Below are positions 19,348-27,341 of a stretch of 56,001 bases of DNA, in pieces. The DNA is from Nannocystis pusilla (GTDB lineage Bacteria; Myxococcota_A; Polyangia; Nannocystales; Nannocystaceae). A model generated the notes under the pieces. That model saw nothing but the letters and a program-made list of their open reading frames with translations, ran no database searches and was not told the DNA's origin. Within the stretch, counting starts at the first letter, position 1. Each line of letters begins with the position of its first letter. A program made the position numbers and the translations under genes. The DNA lies in contig NZ_JAIRAU010000021.1 of the NCBI RefSeq assembly GCF_020073745.1, positions 1 through 56,001 of the forward strand, read 5' to 3'.

Positions 19348-21540
19348 GTGAACGATCACAACTTCTTCGCCAGCGCCCCGCAGGGGCTCCTCGAGCTGCT
19401 CGCCGACGAGCTTCGCGCGCTCGGTGCGACGGCGATCCGGCTCCAGCCGGCCGGCGTGTACTTCCGGGGGCCACTGGCGCTCGGCTACCGCGCGTGCCTG
19501 TGGTCGCGGCTGGCCGGGCGGGTGCTGCTGGAGATCGCGGTCGGCCCGGCGCGCGACGCCGACGAGCTGTACACGACGGTGCAGCGGGTCGACTGGCGCC
19601 AGCACATCCCCACGCGCGGGACCCTGGCGGTCGAGTTCACCGGCGCCAACCCTGCGATCGTGCACACCCGCTACGGGGCGCAGCGGGTCAAGGACGCGAT
19701 CGTCGACCAGTTCAACGCCCGCGGCGGGATCCGCCCGGACGTCGACGTGCGCCGGCCGGACGTGCGCGTGAGCGTGCACCTGCGCAAGCCCTCGGGACAT
19801 GGCATCAAGGGCATGTTCCAGGAGACATCCCACGACGAGGCCGTGATCTCGATCGACCTGGCCGGCGAGGGCCTGCACCGCCGCGGCTGGCGCGAAGACG
19901 GGGTCGAGGCGCCGATCAAGGAGAACCTGGCGGCGGGCGTGCTGCTGCGCGCGGGCTGGCCGGCGCTGGCGGCCGCGGGCGCGCCGCTGGTCGACCCGAT
20001 GTGCGGCTCGGGCACGCTGCTGATCGAGGCGGCCCACATCGCCTGCGACCGCGCGCCCGGGCTGTCGCGCGAGTACTTCGGCTTCCAGGCCTGGCGCGGC
20101 CATCAGCCGGCGATCTGGAGCGAGCTGATGACCGAGGCGCGGGCCCGGGCGGCGATCGGGATCAGCAAGGTGCCGCCGATCTTCGGCTTCGACGGCGATC
20201 CGGCGGCGGTCAAGGCGGCGATCGCCAACGCGGCGCGGGCCGGGCTCGGCGGGCGGATCCGCGTCGAGCGGCGCGAGCTCGCCGAGCTGGTGGCCCCGGA
20301 GACAGGTCCTTCGGGACATGACCGAGAGTGCATGGGGCTGGTCGCCACCAACCCGCCGTACGGCGAGCGGCTCGGAGTGCGCGCCGACATGCCGGCGCTG
20401 TACGAGCTGCTCGGCGAGCGGCTGCGGGCGCAATTTGGCGGGTGGAAGGCGGCCGTGCTGGCGCCCGACCTCGAGCTCGGGCGGGCCATCGGGCTGCGGG
20501 CCGAGCGGCGCCACGTGCTCTACAACGGGGCGATCCCGGTCAACCTGCTGCGCTTCGAGATCCCGCGCGAGGCTCCGCCGCCCCGCGCGTACGTCCGCAG
20601 CGAGGGCGGCGAGGCGCTGTTCAACCGCCTGCGGAAGAACCGCAAGCAGCTCGGCAGCTGGGCGGCGCGCAACGGGATCGAGGCGTACCGCGTGTACGAC
20701 TCCGACATCCCGGAGTACGCGGTGGCGGTCGATGTCTACCGCGACTGGGCGCTGGTGCAGGAGTACGCGGCGCCGGCCGAGATCGACCCGGTGCGGGCCG
20801 CTGCGCGCCTGCGCGAGGCGCTGCGCGTGATCCCGGACGCGCTCGAGATCCCGGCGGGCCAGGTGGTGTGCAAGCGGCGCGAGCGGGCCAAGGGCGGCGG
20901 TCAGTACGGCCGCCGCGACGACGCGGGCGACCTGCTCGAGGTGCGCGAAGGGCCAGGTCGCTTCCTCGTCAACCTGACCGATTACCTCGACACCGGGCTG
21001 TTCCTCGATCATCGCGAGACGCGCGCGCTGGTCGGCAAGCTGGCCCGCGGCCAGCGCTTCCTCAACCTGTTCGCGTACACCGGGACGGCGTCGGTCTACG
21101 CCGGCAAGGGCGGGGCGCTGTCGACGACGACGGTCGACATGTCGAGCACGTACTGCGCGTGGGCCCGCCGCAACCTCGAGCTCAACGGGCTGCGCGGGCC
21201 GCAGCACCGGGTGGTCGAGGCCGAGTGCCGCGAGTTCATGGCCCGCGAGCTGCGCCGCTACGGCCTCATCTTCCTCGACCCGCCGACGTTCTCGAACTCG
21301 AAGAAGATGGCGGGCGTGTTCGACGTGCAGCGCGACCACGTGGAGCTCATCCGCGCGGCGGTGCGCCTGCTCGAGCGCGGCGGGGTCCTGATCTTCTCGA
21401 CCAACTACCGCCGCTTCCGCCTCGACGAGGAGCGACTGGCCGACCTCGAGATCGAGGAGCTGTCGGCGACGACGATCCCCAAGGACTTCGCGCGCAGCCC
21501 GAAGATCCACAAGGTCTGGCGCATCGAGGCCGGGCGCTGA
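19348..21540 (+). CDS. rlmL: Bifunctional 23S rRNA methyltransferase RlmKL
   Basis: The 730-residue protein combines two rRNA methyltransferases. The N-terminal half has a THUMP domain and the RlmL (m2G2445) catalytic domain, with DPMCGSGTL and the NPPYGER motif. The C-terminal half is the RlmK (m7G2069) part, with NLFAYTGTASVYA and FLDPPTFSNSKKM. Both halves look intact. The start is GTG with a TATAGC box 11 nt upstream. Two three-unit 14-bp repeats sit in the gene, one in the THUMP/RlmL junction and one just before NPPYGER. Compared with the E. coli sequence as I remember it, the first appears as an added stretch of about 14 residues. Confidence 0.94.
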   Translation: MNDHNFFASAPQGLLELLADELRALGATAIRLQPAGVYFRGPLALGYRACLWSRLAGRVLLEIAVGPARDADELYTTVQRVDWRQHIPTRGTLAVEFTGANPAIVHTRYGAQRVKDAIVDQFNARGGIRPDVDVRRPDVRVSVHLRKPSGHGIKGMFQETSHDEAVISIDLAGEGLHRRGWREDGVEAPIKENLAAGVLLRAGWPALAAAGAPLVDPMCGSGTLLIEAAHIACDRAPGLSREYFGFQAWRGHQPAIWSELMTEARARAAIGISKVPPIFGFDGDPAAVKAAIANAARAGLGGRIRVERRELAELVAPETGPSGHDRECMGLVATNPPYGERLGVRADMPALYELLGERLRAQFGGWKAAVLAPDLELGRAIGLRAERRHVLYNGAIPVNLLRFEIPREAPPPRAYVRSEGGEALFNRLRKNRKQLGSWAARNGIEAYRVYDSDIPEYAVAVDVYRDWALVQEYAAPAEIDPVRAAARLREALRVIPDALEIPAGQVVCKRRERAKGGGQYGRRDDAGDLLEVREGPGRFLVNLTDYLDTGLFLDHRETRALVGKLARGQRFLNLFAYTGTASVYAGKGGALSTTTVDMSSTYCAWARRNLELNGLRGPQHRVVEAECREFMARELRRYGLIFLDPPTFSNSKKMAGVFDVQRDHVELIRAAVRLLERGGVLIFSTNYRRFRLDEERLADLEIEELSATTIPKDFARSPKIHKVWRIEAGR
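19795..19836. repeat. In-gene 14-bp repeat array (rlmL, first)
   Basis: Units at 19798 (GGACATGGCA), 19812 (GGGCATGTTC) and 19826 (AGACATCCCA), 42 bp in all, encode SGHGIKGMFQETS between conserved strands. Confidence 0.7.
20300..20341. repeat. In-gene 14-bp repeat array (rlmL, second)
   Basis: Units at 20303 (AGACAGGTCC), 20317 (GGACATGACC) and 20331 (CATG). The first spacer is TTCG. It encodes ETGPSGHDRECMG just before the NPPYGER motif. Confidence 0.7.
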
Positions 21541-21573
21541 GACGCGCGGCCCCGGGGTGCATCGGGTTCGCCG

Positions 21574-21927
21574 TTGCCGGCGAGCGCCGCGGTCGCGTCG
21601 CCTTCGCGGATCGTCCGGTGGTGGCACGCCGGCCCGCTCGGCGAGTTCTTCATCAAGGCCGCCCGCCCGATCGGCCGCGCCATCGCGGCGGTGCTGGTGT
21701 TCCCGTACCGGCAGCGGATGGTCGACGGCTGCGCCGGCGACCCGGCGTTCGTCGACAAGGGGACGCTCGAGTCGGTGACGCGGACGGTGGCGGTCGGCCG
21801 GGCGGGTGCCGCGGCGGCCCGCGATCTGGCATCGTGGTGCGGTGCGCAGCCGCTGGACGATCCCGCCCGCCGCCGTGGCCATTCACCTGTGCGTCGGCTC
21901 GGTCTACGCCTGGAGCGTCTTCAATAA
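21574..21927 (+). CDS. Possible small hypothetical protein overlapping the MFS gene start
   Basis: Up to about 21820 nearly every codon third position in this frame is G or C, which is the pattern of real genes here and would be unlikely by chance over about 80 codons. The sequence (RIVRWWHAGPLGEFF, FPYRQRMVDGC) looks protein-like but I do not recognise it. Its last 29 codons overlap the MFS start in another frame and look non-coding, so it may be a real small gene, or a remnant whose 3' end was replaced. Confidence 0.35.
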   Translation: MPASAAVASPSRIVRWWHAGPLGEFFIKAARPIGRAIAAVLVFPYRQRMVDGCAGDPAFVDKGTLESVTRTVAVGRAGAAAARDLASWCGAQPLDDPARRRGHSPVRRLGLRLERLQ

Positions 21928-23101
21928 GCCGATCGAGGCGCTGCATCCCGGGTGGCCCAGGGGGGCGGCGGCGTACACGTTCTCGATCGCGATCGCGCTG
22001 CTCGGGCTGTCGGCGGCGTTCGGCGGGACCTGGCTCGAGAGACATGGCCCGAAGCGCGCGGCGACGCTGGCGGCGTGCCTGTTCGGCGGCGGCCTGGCGC
22101 TCGGCGGGCTGGGCGTGTGGCTGGGCTGGCTGTGGCTGCTGTTCCTCGGCTACGGCGTGGTGGGCGGCGCGGGGCTCGGGCTGGCCTACGTGTCGCCGGT
22201 CAGCGCGCTGGTGAAGTGGTTCCCCGATCGCCGCGGCCTGGCCACCGGGATGGCGGTGCTCGGGTTCGGCGGCGGGGCGCTGATCGCCGCGCCGGTGAAG
22301 GAGCGGCTGATCCAGGCCGTCGGCGTGGCGCCGACGCTGTGGATCCTGGCGGCGGTGTACTTCTGCGTGATGCTGGGCGCGGCGCAGGCGCTGGCGCGCC
22401 CGCCCGACGGCTGGCGCCCGCATGGACATGTCCCAAAGGACATCCAGGGCGGCGGCGAGCCGGAGCTGACGATGCCGATGGCGGTGCGCACGCGCCAGTT
22501 CTGGCTGCTGTGGGGCATGCTGTTCATCAACATCAGCGCCGGGATCTCGATCCTGGCCCAGGCGTCGCCGATGATGCAGGACATGTTCCAAAGGACACCC
22601 GAGCAGGCGGCCGCGATGGTGTCGGTGATCGCCGGGTTCAACGCGTTCGGCCGCATCTTCTGGGCCTCGCTGTCGGACCGGATCGGCCGGCGGGCGGTGT
22701 TCTCGATCTTCTTCGCGGTCCAGGCGGCGCTGTTCCTGCTGATCCCGCAGCTGGCCGCGGGCGGGCGCTGGGAGCTGTTCCAGCTGGCGGTGGTGGTGAT
22801 CTTCACGATGTACGGCGGCGGCTTCGCCACCATCCCGGCGTTCTTGGCCGACATGTTCGGGGCCCGTAACGTCGGGGCGGTGCACGGGGTCATCCTCACC
22901 GCGTGGAGCGCGGCCGGGGTGGCCGGGCCGATCCTCATCACGTCGATCCGCGAGGCCGAACGACGGGCGCTGCCGCCGGAGAGCTCGCTGGTCGGGCTGT
23001 ACACGTCGACGCTGCAGATCATGGCGGTGGCGCTGACGATCGGGCTGGTGCTGACGCTGGCGGTGCGGCCGCTGGCGCGGACCGAGCCGCCGGCGAGGTG
23101 A
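21842..23101 (+). CDS. MFS transporter, oxalate/formate antiporter-like (OFA family)
   Basis: About 419 residues with 12 predicted membrane helices. The start is set at a GTG just before the first helix (IPPAAVAIHLCVGSVYAWSV); an in-frame GTG at 21806 is an alternative. Family signatures include GSVYAWSVF in helix 1, LERHGPKRAA in the loop 2-3 and SDRIGRR in loop 8-9. OFA members exchange small carboxylates such as oxalate, formate or pyruvate; the substrate here cannot be told. The central loop carries a 14-bp repeat pair (GGACATGTCCCAAAGGACATCC near 22427-22441), in the least conserved part of the protein. Confidence 0.85.
   Translation: MRSRWTIPPAAVAIHLCVGSVYAWSVFNKPIEALHPGWPRGAAAYTFSIAIALLGLSAAFGGTWLERHGPKRAATLAACLFGGGLALGGLGVWLGWLWLLFLGYGVVGGAGLGLAYVSPVSALVKWFPDRRGLATGMAVLGFGGGALIAAPVKERLIQAVGVAPTLWILAAVYFCVMLGAAQALARPPDGWRPHGHVPKDIQGGGEPELTMPMAVRTRQFWLLWGMLFINISAGISILAQASPMMQDMFQRTPEQAAAMVSVIAGFNAFGRIFWASLSDRIGRRAVFSIFFAVQAALFLLIPQLAAGGRWELFQLAVVVIFTMYGGGFATIPAFLADMFGARNVGAVHGVILTAWSAAGVAGPILITSIREAERRALPPESSLVGLYTSTLQIMAVALTIGLVLTLAVRPLARTEPPAR
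22424..22451. repeat. In-gene 14-bp repeat pair (MFS central loop)
   Basis: GGACATGTCC at 22424-22433 and GGACATCCAG 14 bp later encode HGHVPKDIQ in the cytoplasmic loop between the two halves of the carrier. Confidence 0.55.
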
Positions 23102-23271
23102 GGGCGCGGGCGGAGCTGACTCTGGGGACAGGTGGTGCGCGCGCTGCGGTCGAGGCGGTCTGACTCCGAGGACAGGTGAGGCGCGGGCGGGGAGCGCGGA
23201 CGACCGGCGAGCGCAACGTCGTTCGCCCGCGAGGAGCTTGCGCGGGCGCGGGCGGCGTGCGACGAGGGGGC

Positions 23272-23940
23272 ATGGACTGGACATGTCTGCGACGAGGGGC
23301 GCTGGCGCTGGCGCTGGCGGGCTGCGGCGGCGGCGGCAAGACGACGGCGACGGGCGGCACGACGGACACCGGCACGGGCGAACCGACGGGCACGACGCAG
23401 CCGACGTCCGGGACGAGCACGGGCGCGAGCGAGGGCGGGACGACGGCGAGCGCGAGCACGACCGGGCCGACGACGACCGCGGAGGTCACCTCGACGACTA
23501 CGACCACCGAGGCGGTGACGGGCGCGACCGAGGAGGCGACGACCGCGGGGACGACGGGCGAGCCGGGCTGCTGCGATCCGGTGACGGCGCCGGACTGCCC
23601 CGACGCGGCCTGCTGCGCCGGCGGGATGTGGTCGTGCGAGGGCTGCGTGGAGCCGGGCGAGGCGTGCGGGCCGACGTGCTGCGACCCGGACGCGGCGCCG
23701 CCGTGCTTCGAGGGCGCGAGCTGCTGCGCCGACGGGGCGTGGGCCTGCAACGACCACGGCGGGCAGTCGACGTGCGCGGCGCCGGGCGAGACGTGCGCCG
23801 TCGAGGCCTGCTGCCCGCCGGGGACCGAGCCCGACCCGCCGTGCGTCGAGGGCGCGAGCTGCTGCGAGGGCGGGGTGTGGGAGTGCAACGACGATCTGGG
23901 CGAGCCGGTGTGCGCGGTGCCGGCGCCGCCGTGCGAGTGA
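23272..23940 (+). CDS. Cys-rich lipoprotein with Thr/Ser-rich linker
   Basis: The 222-residue protein starts MDWTCLRRGALALALAGC, a lipoprotein signal with lipobox ALAGC. A Thr/Gly/Ser-rich linker of about 80 residues follows. The C-terminal half has repeated Cys modules with paired Cys (GCCDP, SCCADGAW, SCCEGGVWECND), about three copies. Such surface lipoproteins are common in Nannocystineae-type myxobacteria; no function is known. It faces the HxsB-like gene, with array B between the two stop codons. Confidence 0.75.
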   Translation: MDWTCLRRGALALALAGCGGGGKTTATGGTTDTGTGEPTGTTQPTSGTSTGASEGGTTASASTTGPTTTAEVTSTTTTTEAVTGATEEATTAGTTGEPGCCDPVTAPDCPDAACCAGGMWSCEGCVEPGEACGPTCCDPDAAPPCFEGASCCADGAWACNDHGGQSTCAAPGETCAVEACCPPGTEPDPPCVEGASCCEGGVWECNDDLGEPVCAVPAPPCE

Positions 23941-23955
23941 GGCGTGTGTCTCGAA

Positions 23956-24039
23956 GGACATGCGCCCTGGAGCATGACTTAAAGAGCATGCCCCGGGCGA
24001 CATGCTCGCCGGGGCATGTGCGAAGGGACAGGACTCAGG
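23956..24039. repeat. 14-bp phased repeat array B
   Basis: Six units have cores at 23959, 23973, 23987, 24001, 24015 and 24029, all exactly 14 bp apart. It fills the convergent junction and runs into the hxsB stop codon (24035-24037). Confidence 0.85.
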
Positions 24040-25540
24040 GCGCGGGCTGGACGAAGTGGTCGCGGCTGCGGACGGTGGTCCAGCGGTCGAAGATCGCCAG
24101 GGTCGCGGGGTCGGCCTCGGCGAGCTTCTCGAACAGGTAGTCCTGGATGCCCTTGTGCACGGCGCAGACGTTGCTCTCGCGCATGCGGCCGAAGATCGAG
24201 CCCTGGCTCTTGTGGTTGAAGCTGGGGATCGTGCCGCAGTAGGGCTGGTAGGTGCAGTGGACGCAGTCGGGCTGGCCGTCGAGGTTGGAGGCGATGGTCA
24301 TGGCGCGCACGGTCTCGTGGCCGACGAGGTCGCGGAAGCTGCTGCCGTGCACGTCGCCGAGCAGGAAGGTGTCGTCGCCCATCTCGTGCAACATGCGGCC
24401 CTCGTCGCAGGTGAACACCTTGCCGTCGTAGTTGTAGGCCAGCGCGCCGATGCCCGCCCCGGAGGGGCTGCGGAGGTCGAGGAAGTTGGGGTCCTCGCCG
24501 CGCAGGATCTTGGTGAGGAAGATGCTGGCGTAGCGCTCGAGGATCTGCACGCCCTGCTTGTTGAGCTCGATCATGTAGTCGACCGCGCGGCGGTAGAACT
24601 GCATGTAGTCGGCGCGCGGGTACTCGAGCCGCCGGCGGGTCCGATCGGCGAAGCCGAACGGGTCGATGGCGCGCAGGAACAGGGCCTTGCAGCCGAGGCC
24701 GACGTAGGTGTCGACGACCTCCTTCCACAGCGGCAAGGTCTCGCGCGTGGTCGTGAGCAGGGCCTCGACGTGGTAGAGGGTGGGGTCGAGCCCGTTGGCG
24801 GCGTAGGCCTCGTTGATCCGCTTGATCCAGCGGATCGCCCGCTGGTGGGCGTCCTGGGTCGGCAGCTTGCGCTGGGCGTTGTGCAGCTTCTCGGGCCCGT
24901 CGATGCTGGTGCACAGCTGGACCCGGTGGCGCATCAGGTACTCGAGCTTGTCGTCGTCGAGCAGGGCGAAGTTCGAGACCATGGTGAACTGCAGCCGCTT
25001 GCCGTGGGCGCGGTTCTGGTCGACGGCGTACTCGATGGCGTGCTTGACGACGTCGAAGTTGACGAGCGGCTCGCCGCCCTGAAACTCGATGGTGACGAAC
25101 GGGTTCGGGCTGCGGAACACGAGGTCGATCGCCCGCTCGGCTGTCTCTCGGGTCATGTCCGTGTGGACCTGATCCATGTTGGCCCGCGAGGCGTGGCAGT
25201 AGACGCAGGTCTCGTTGCAGCGCAAGGTGACGACGAGGATGTGCAGCAGCGGGCCGCCGGCGAGGAAGCTCTTGCGGGCCCGGATCCGCTCGGCGGCGGC
25301 CCGCACGTCGTAGTGGGCGCGCAGGAAGTTGCCGGCCTTGAGCCGGGCGTGGAGCTCGCTGTCCTCGGGGACATGTCCCTCGACGAACTGGGCGAACTCG
25401 GGCTGGCCGAGCAGCAGCCAGTTGCCCTCGAGGTTGGTGACGAGGACGCGATCGCCGACGGGCCGCCAGCGGAAGTAGGCCTGGGTCCCGGCCCGCGGGC
25501 GCAGGGTGACGAGCGAGGCTGGCTGAACGGGCAGGTTCAC
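24035..25540 (-). CDS. Radical SAM/SPASM enzyme, HxsB-like peptide maturase
   Basis: The 501-residue enzyme starts at a GTG that overlaps the upstream gene by 4 bp. An N-terminal YFRWRPVGDRVLVTN segment precedes the radical SAM core with Cys108-x3-Cys112-x2-Cys115 (TLRCNETCVYC) and IEFQGGEPL. SPASM-type Cys clusters follow (CDEGRM, CVHCTYQPYC, NVCAVH). This order and wording match HxsB of the His-Xaa-Ser peptide modification system as I know it. Canonical loci also carry a second radical SAM enzyme (HxsC) and a His-Xaa-Ser-rich precursor (HxsA), neither of which is visible here. Two weak 14-bp-phased spots (25140-25168 and 25358-25372) lie inside without changing the family length. Confidence 0.82.
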   Translation of the reverse strand: MNLPVQPASLVTLRPRAGTQAYFRWRPVGDRVLVTNLEGNWLLLGQPEFAQFVEGHVPEDSELHARLKAGNFLRAHYDVRAAAERIRARKSFLAGGPLLHILVVTLRCNETCVYCHASRANMDQVHTDMTRETAERAIDLVFRSPNPFVTIEFQGGEPLVNFDVVKHAIEYAVDQNRAHGKRLQFTMVSNFALLDDDKLEYLMRHRVQLCTSIDGPEKLHNAQRKLPTQDAHQRAIRWIKRINEAYAANGLDPTLYHVEALLTTTRETLPLWKEVVDTYVGLGCKALFLRAIDPFGFADRTRRRLEYPRADYMQFYRRAVDYMIELNKQGVQILERYASIFLTKILRGEDPNFLDLRSPSGAGIGALAYNYDGKVFTCDEGRMLHEMGDDTFLLGDVHGSSFRDLVGHETVRAMTIASNLDGQPDCVHCTYQPYCGTIPSFNHKSQGSIFGRMRESNVCAVHKGIQDYLFEKLAEADPATLAIFDRWTTVRSRDHFVQPAP

Positions 25541-25764
25541 TTGGCGCCTCCGCGCTGGACGGTCAAACCGAGAGCGTGGTTGCCGAGCTCGCCGCGCAAA
25601 CGCCGGGCCAGGGCAGGATCGTTCGGGGTGAAGCGCACGACCCAGTCGTCGTCGGTCTGCTCGAGGTCGAAGCTGGCGAAGCGCGCGAAGGCCTTGACGG
25701 CCTGATCGACGGCCTCGCCGTGGTAAAGCCGACGGGAGAAACGGAGCTCGTGGCGGTCGGTCAC
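25537..25764 (-). CDS. Small HxsD-like protein
   Basis: A 75-residue protein beginning at a GTG, overlapping both neighbours by 4 bp, so the three genes are translationally coupled. The segment FSRRLYHGEAVDQAVKAFAR resembles the helix-strand start of HxsD-type proteins. No signal peptide, Cys or catalytic residues are seen. It could be a partner or leader-recognition protein for the radical SAM enzyme, or less likely the modified peptide itself. The family call is tentative. Confidence 0.55.
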   Translation of the reverse strand: MTDRHELRFSRRLYHGEAVDQAVKAFARFASFDLEQTDDDWVVRFTPNDPALARRLRGELGNHALGLTVQRGGAK

Positions 25765-26243
25765 GGGCCACCCTCGCTCTCGGACTTGGGCGCCTTGCGG
25801 CCGTGCTTCTCCTCCCACGACATGGCAATCCCGAGCGGATCGTCGAAGCCCTGGTCGCTGAAGTCGAACTTGGCGAGGTCGTCGAGGCTGGGCTGACCCA
25901 TGGCGCCGGCCAGGGCCTGCATGGTGGCAGTCTCGATGAGGACGCGGTTGTCCTGGGCGATCTGGTGGCGGAAGGCGCACGAGAGCAGCTCGTTGGCGAA
26001 CTCGCCGATGAGGGCGCGCAGGGCCTCAGGCTCGGCGGCGCCCGACTTGGCGGTCAGGACGACGCGCACGCGGGCGGGCTCGGGCCTGTCCAAAAAGACA
26101 TAACAGCGGTCGATGAAGACGTAGGCGGCGCCGTAGATCGCAGGGAGCGGGTAGAGCTCCTCGTCGACGAGGAATTGGACGGCGGCAGCCTGCACGTCGA
26201 CAGCGACGAGCCCGGCGGGAGCGCCTTCGAGGACAGTGGTCAT
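25761..26243 (-). CDS. HxsD-like protein
   Basis: A 160-residue protein, first gene of the operon. The segments VQFLVDEELYPLPAIYGAAYVFIDRCYVFLD and IGEFANELLSCAFRHQIA (given here as linked blocks) match the HxsD-like pattern of an alpha-beta domain that accompanies HxsB enzymes. A TATCGT box lies 10 nt before the ATG. Role is probably substrate binding or scaffolding for peptide maturation. I see no His-Xaa-Ser repeat in this or the next gene. Confidence 0.6.
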   Translation of the reverse strand: MTTVLEGAPAGLVAVDVQAAAVQFLVDEELYPLPAIYGAAYVFIDRCYVFLDRPEPARVRVVLTAKSGAAEPEALRALIGEFANELLSCAFRHQIAQDNRVLIETATMQALAGAMGQPSLDDLAKFDFSDQGFDDPLGIAMSWEEKHGRKAPKSESEGGP

Positions 26244-26682
26244 GACGCCCGGCACGATATCACGCGAGGGGGCGGCCACGTGCTTGACGGCGAGAGTTGT
26301 GACACGCACTCGGCGCGGCGCGGCGGTCCAGGGCCGAGGCGATGCGGGAGCCGTACGGGCCGATCCGAGGGGCGCGGGGCCTGTGGGAGAACTGGGGCTC
26401 GGCGTCTGCGCGTCAAGCACGGGGCCCCTCGCTGCGTCCCATTCTCGCCGCGCCCGGCCCGCCCCGCGACGAGCGTCTCGGGCCCCGCTCTTCGCGGGAC
26501 GACGAGTGTGGTGCCGGCGAGCGGTGGGCGTAAGCCGTGGGCGACCTTCGAGCAGTCGTCGTGTGGCTACGCGGGGTCGATCCTCGAGGGACGACGATTG
26601 TGGCGCCGGCGAGCGGTGGGCGTGATGCCCGGAGACATCGCGCGGCCGTCGCCGCATCGACAGGCACGTGGCGTGCGCGGCT
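26244..26682. other. Gene-free stretch upstream of the HxsD-like operon
   Basis: About 440 bp without a convincing frame; the open frames lack the G/C third-position pattern. It carries the operon promoter region at its left end and a 36-bp direct repeat at 26496-26623. Confidence 0.5.
26496..26623 (+). repeat. 36-bp direct repeat pair
   Basis: Bases 26496-26531 and 26588-26623 are near-identical (two differences) and share GCCGGCGAGCGGTGGGCGT. The copies start 92 bp apart. Confidence 0.8.
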
Positions 26683-27294
26683 TCAGGTGTGCGCGCCGGC
26701 GACGCCGGCCTGTACGCCGGGGCCGAGGGTGCGGGCGGCCTCGAAGGTGCTGCGCAGGACGGGGGCGTAGCGGACGACGTCGTAGGCGACGCGGCGGATC
26801 CGGTCGGCGACGAGGTTGTTGACGAGGTTGCCCTCGACGTCGAAGTCGGGGGCGCGCGCGGCCACGTGGTAGGGGAGGGTGAAGCCGTGGCACCAGGCGA
26901 AGCTGGTCTTGACGGCGGTGATCGACATGTCGCCGCCGCCGCCGCCGGTGACGGCGAGGACGCCGGCGAACTTGCCGGCGAGCTCCTCGTAGAGGAAGTC
27001 GAACCAGTTCTTGAGGCAACCCGACATGTTGCCGTGGTACTCGGGGGTGCAGATGATGAAGCCGTCGGCCCAGGCGGCGCTGCGGCGGATCGAGTGGACG
27101 GCGGGCAGATCGTCCTGGCTGCGATCGCCGTATATCATCACGGGGAGACAGAGCTCGTGCAGCGCGACGACCTCGACGGCGGCGCCGGCAGATGTCGCTG
27201 TGTCGGCGGCGAGCGCGACGACGGCGTGGACGCGCCCCTCGAGCCGGCTGGAACCGCTGACGATCGTGATCTTGGCCGTGCTGCCCGCGGACAC
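26683..27294 (-). CDS. NAD(P)H-dependent FMN reductase (flavodoxin-like)
   Basis: The 203-residue protein has the flavodoxin-like phosphate loop SGSSRLEGR (residues 13-21) and the FMN-side motif PEYHGNMSGCLKNWFDF (near 83-99), both typical of the NADPH-dependent FMN reductase family (SsuE/ArsH/YieF relatives). It reduces flavins or quinones in the cytosol. The GTG start lies 6 nt after a TATGCT box, so the message is probably leaderless. It is divergent from the DprE1-like gene with only 47 bp between start codons. Confidence 0.88.
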   Translation of the reverse strand: MSAGSTAKITIVSGSSRLEGRVHAVVALAADTATSAGAAVEVVALHELCLPVMIYGDRSQDDLPAVHSIRRSAAWADGFIICTPEYHGNMSGCLKNWFDFLYEELAGKFAGVLAVTGGGGGDMSITAVKTSFAWCHGFTLPYHVAARAPDFDVEGNLVNNLVADRIRRVAYDVVRYAPVLRSTFEAARTLGPGVQAGVAGAHT

Positions 27295-27300
27295 GGCGCG

Positions 27301-27333
27301 AGCATAGCGGACCGGCGAACGCTGCTCTACACT
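27301..27333. promoter_or_regulatory. Back-to-back leaderless promoters
   Basis: TATGCT on the minus strand (27301-27306) serves the FMN reductase and TACACT on the plus strand (27328-27333) serves the DprE1-like gene. Each lies 6-8 nt from its start codon within a 47-bp gap, so the two promoters overlap. Confidence 0.45.
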
Positions 27334-27341
27334 GGGCGGGC

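Noticed and set aside
22579..22606. Second 14-bp repeat in the MFS gene (CATG at 22582, CACC at 22596)
   Set aside because: The residues match the usual OFA-family sequence and only one core is strong; two-unit matches of this quality are expected by chance.
26236..26625. Possible precursor peptide gene for the HxsB-like enzyme
   Set aside because: Third codon positions are not G/C-biased, it is Arg-rich, and its apparent repeats come from the 36-bp DNA repeat.
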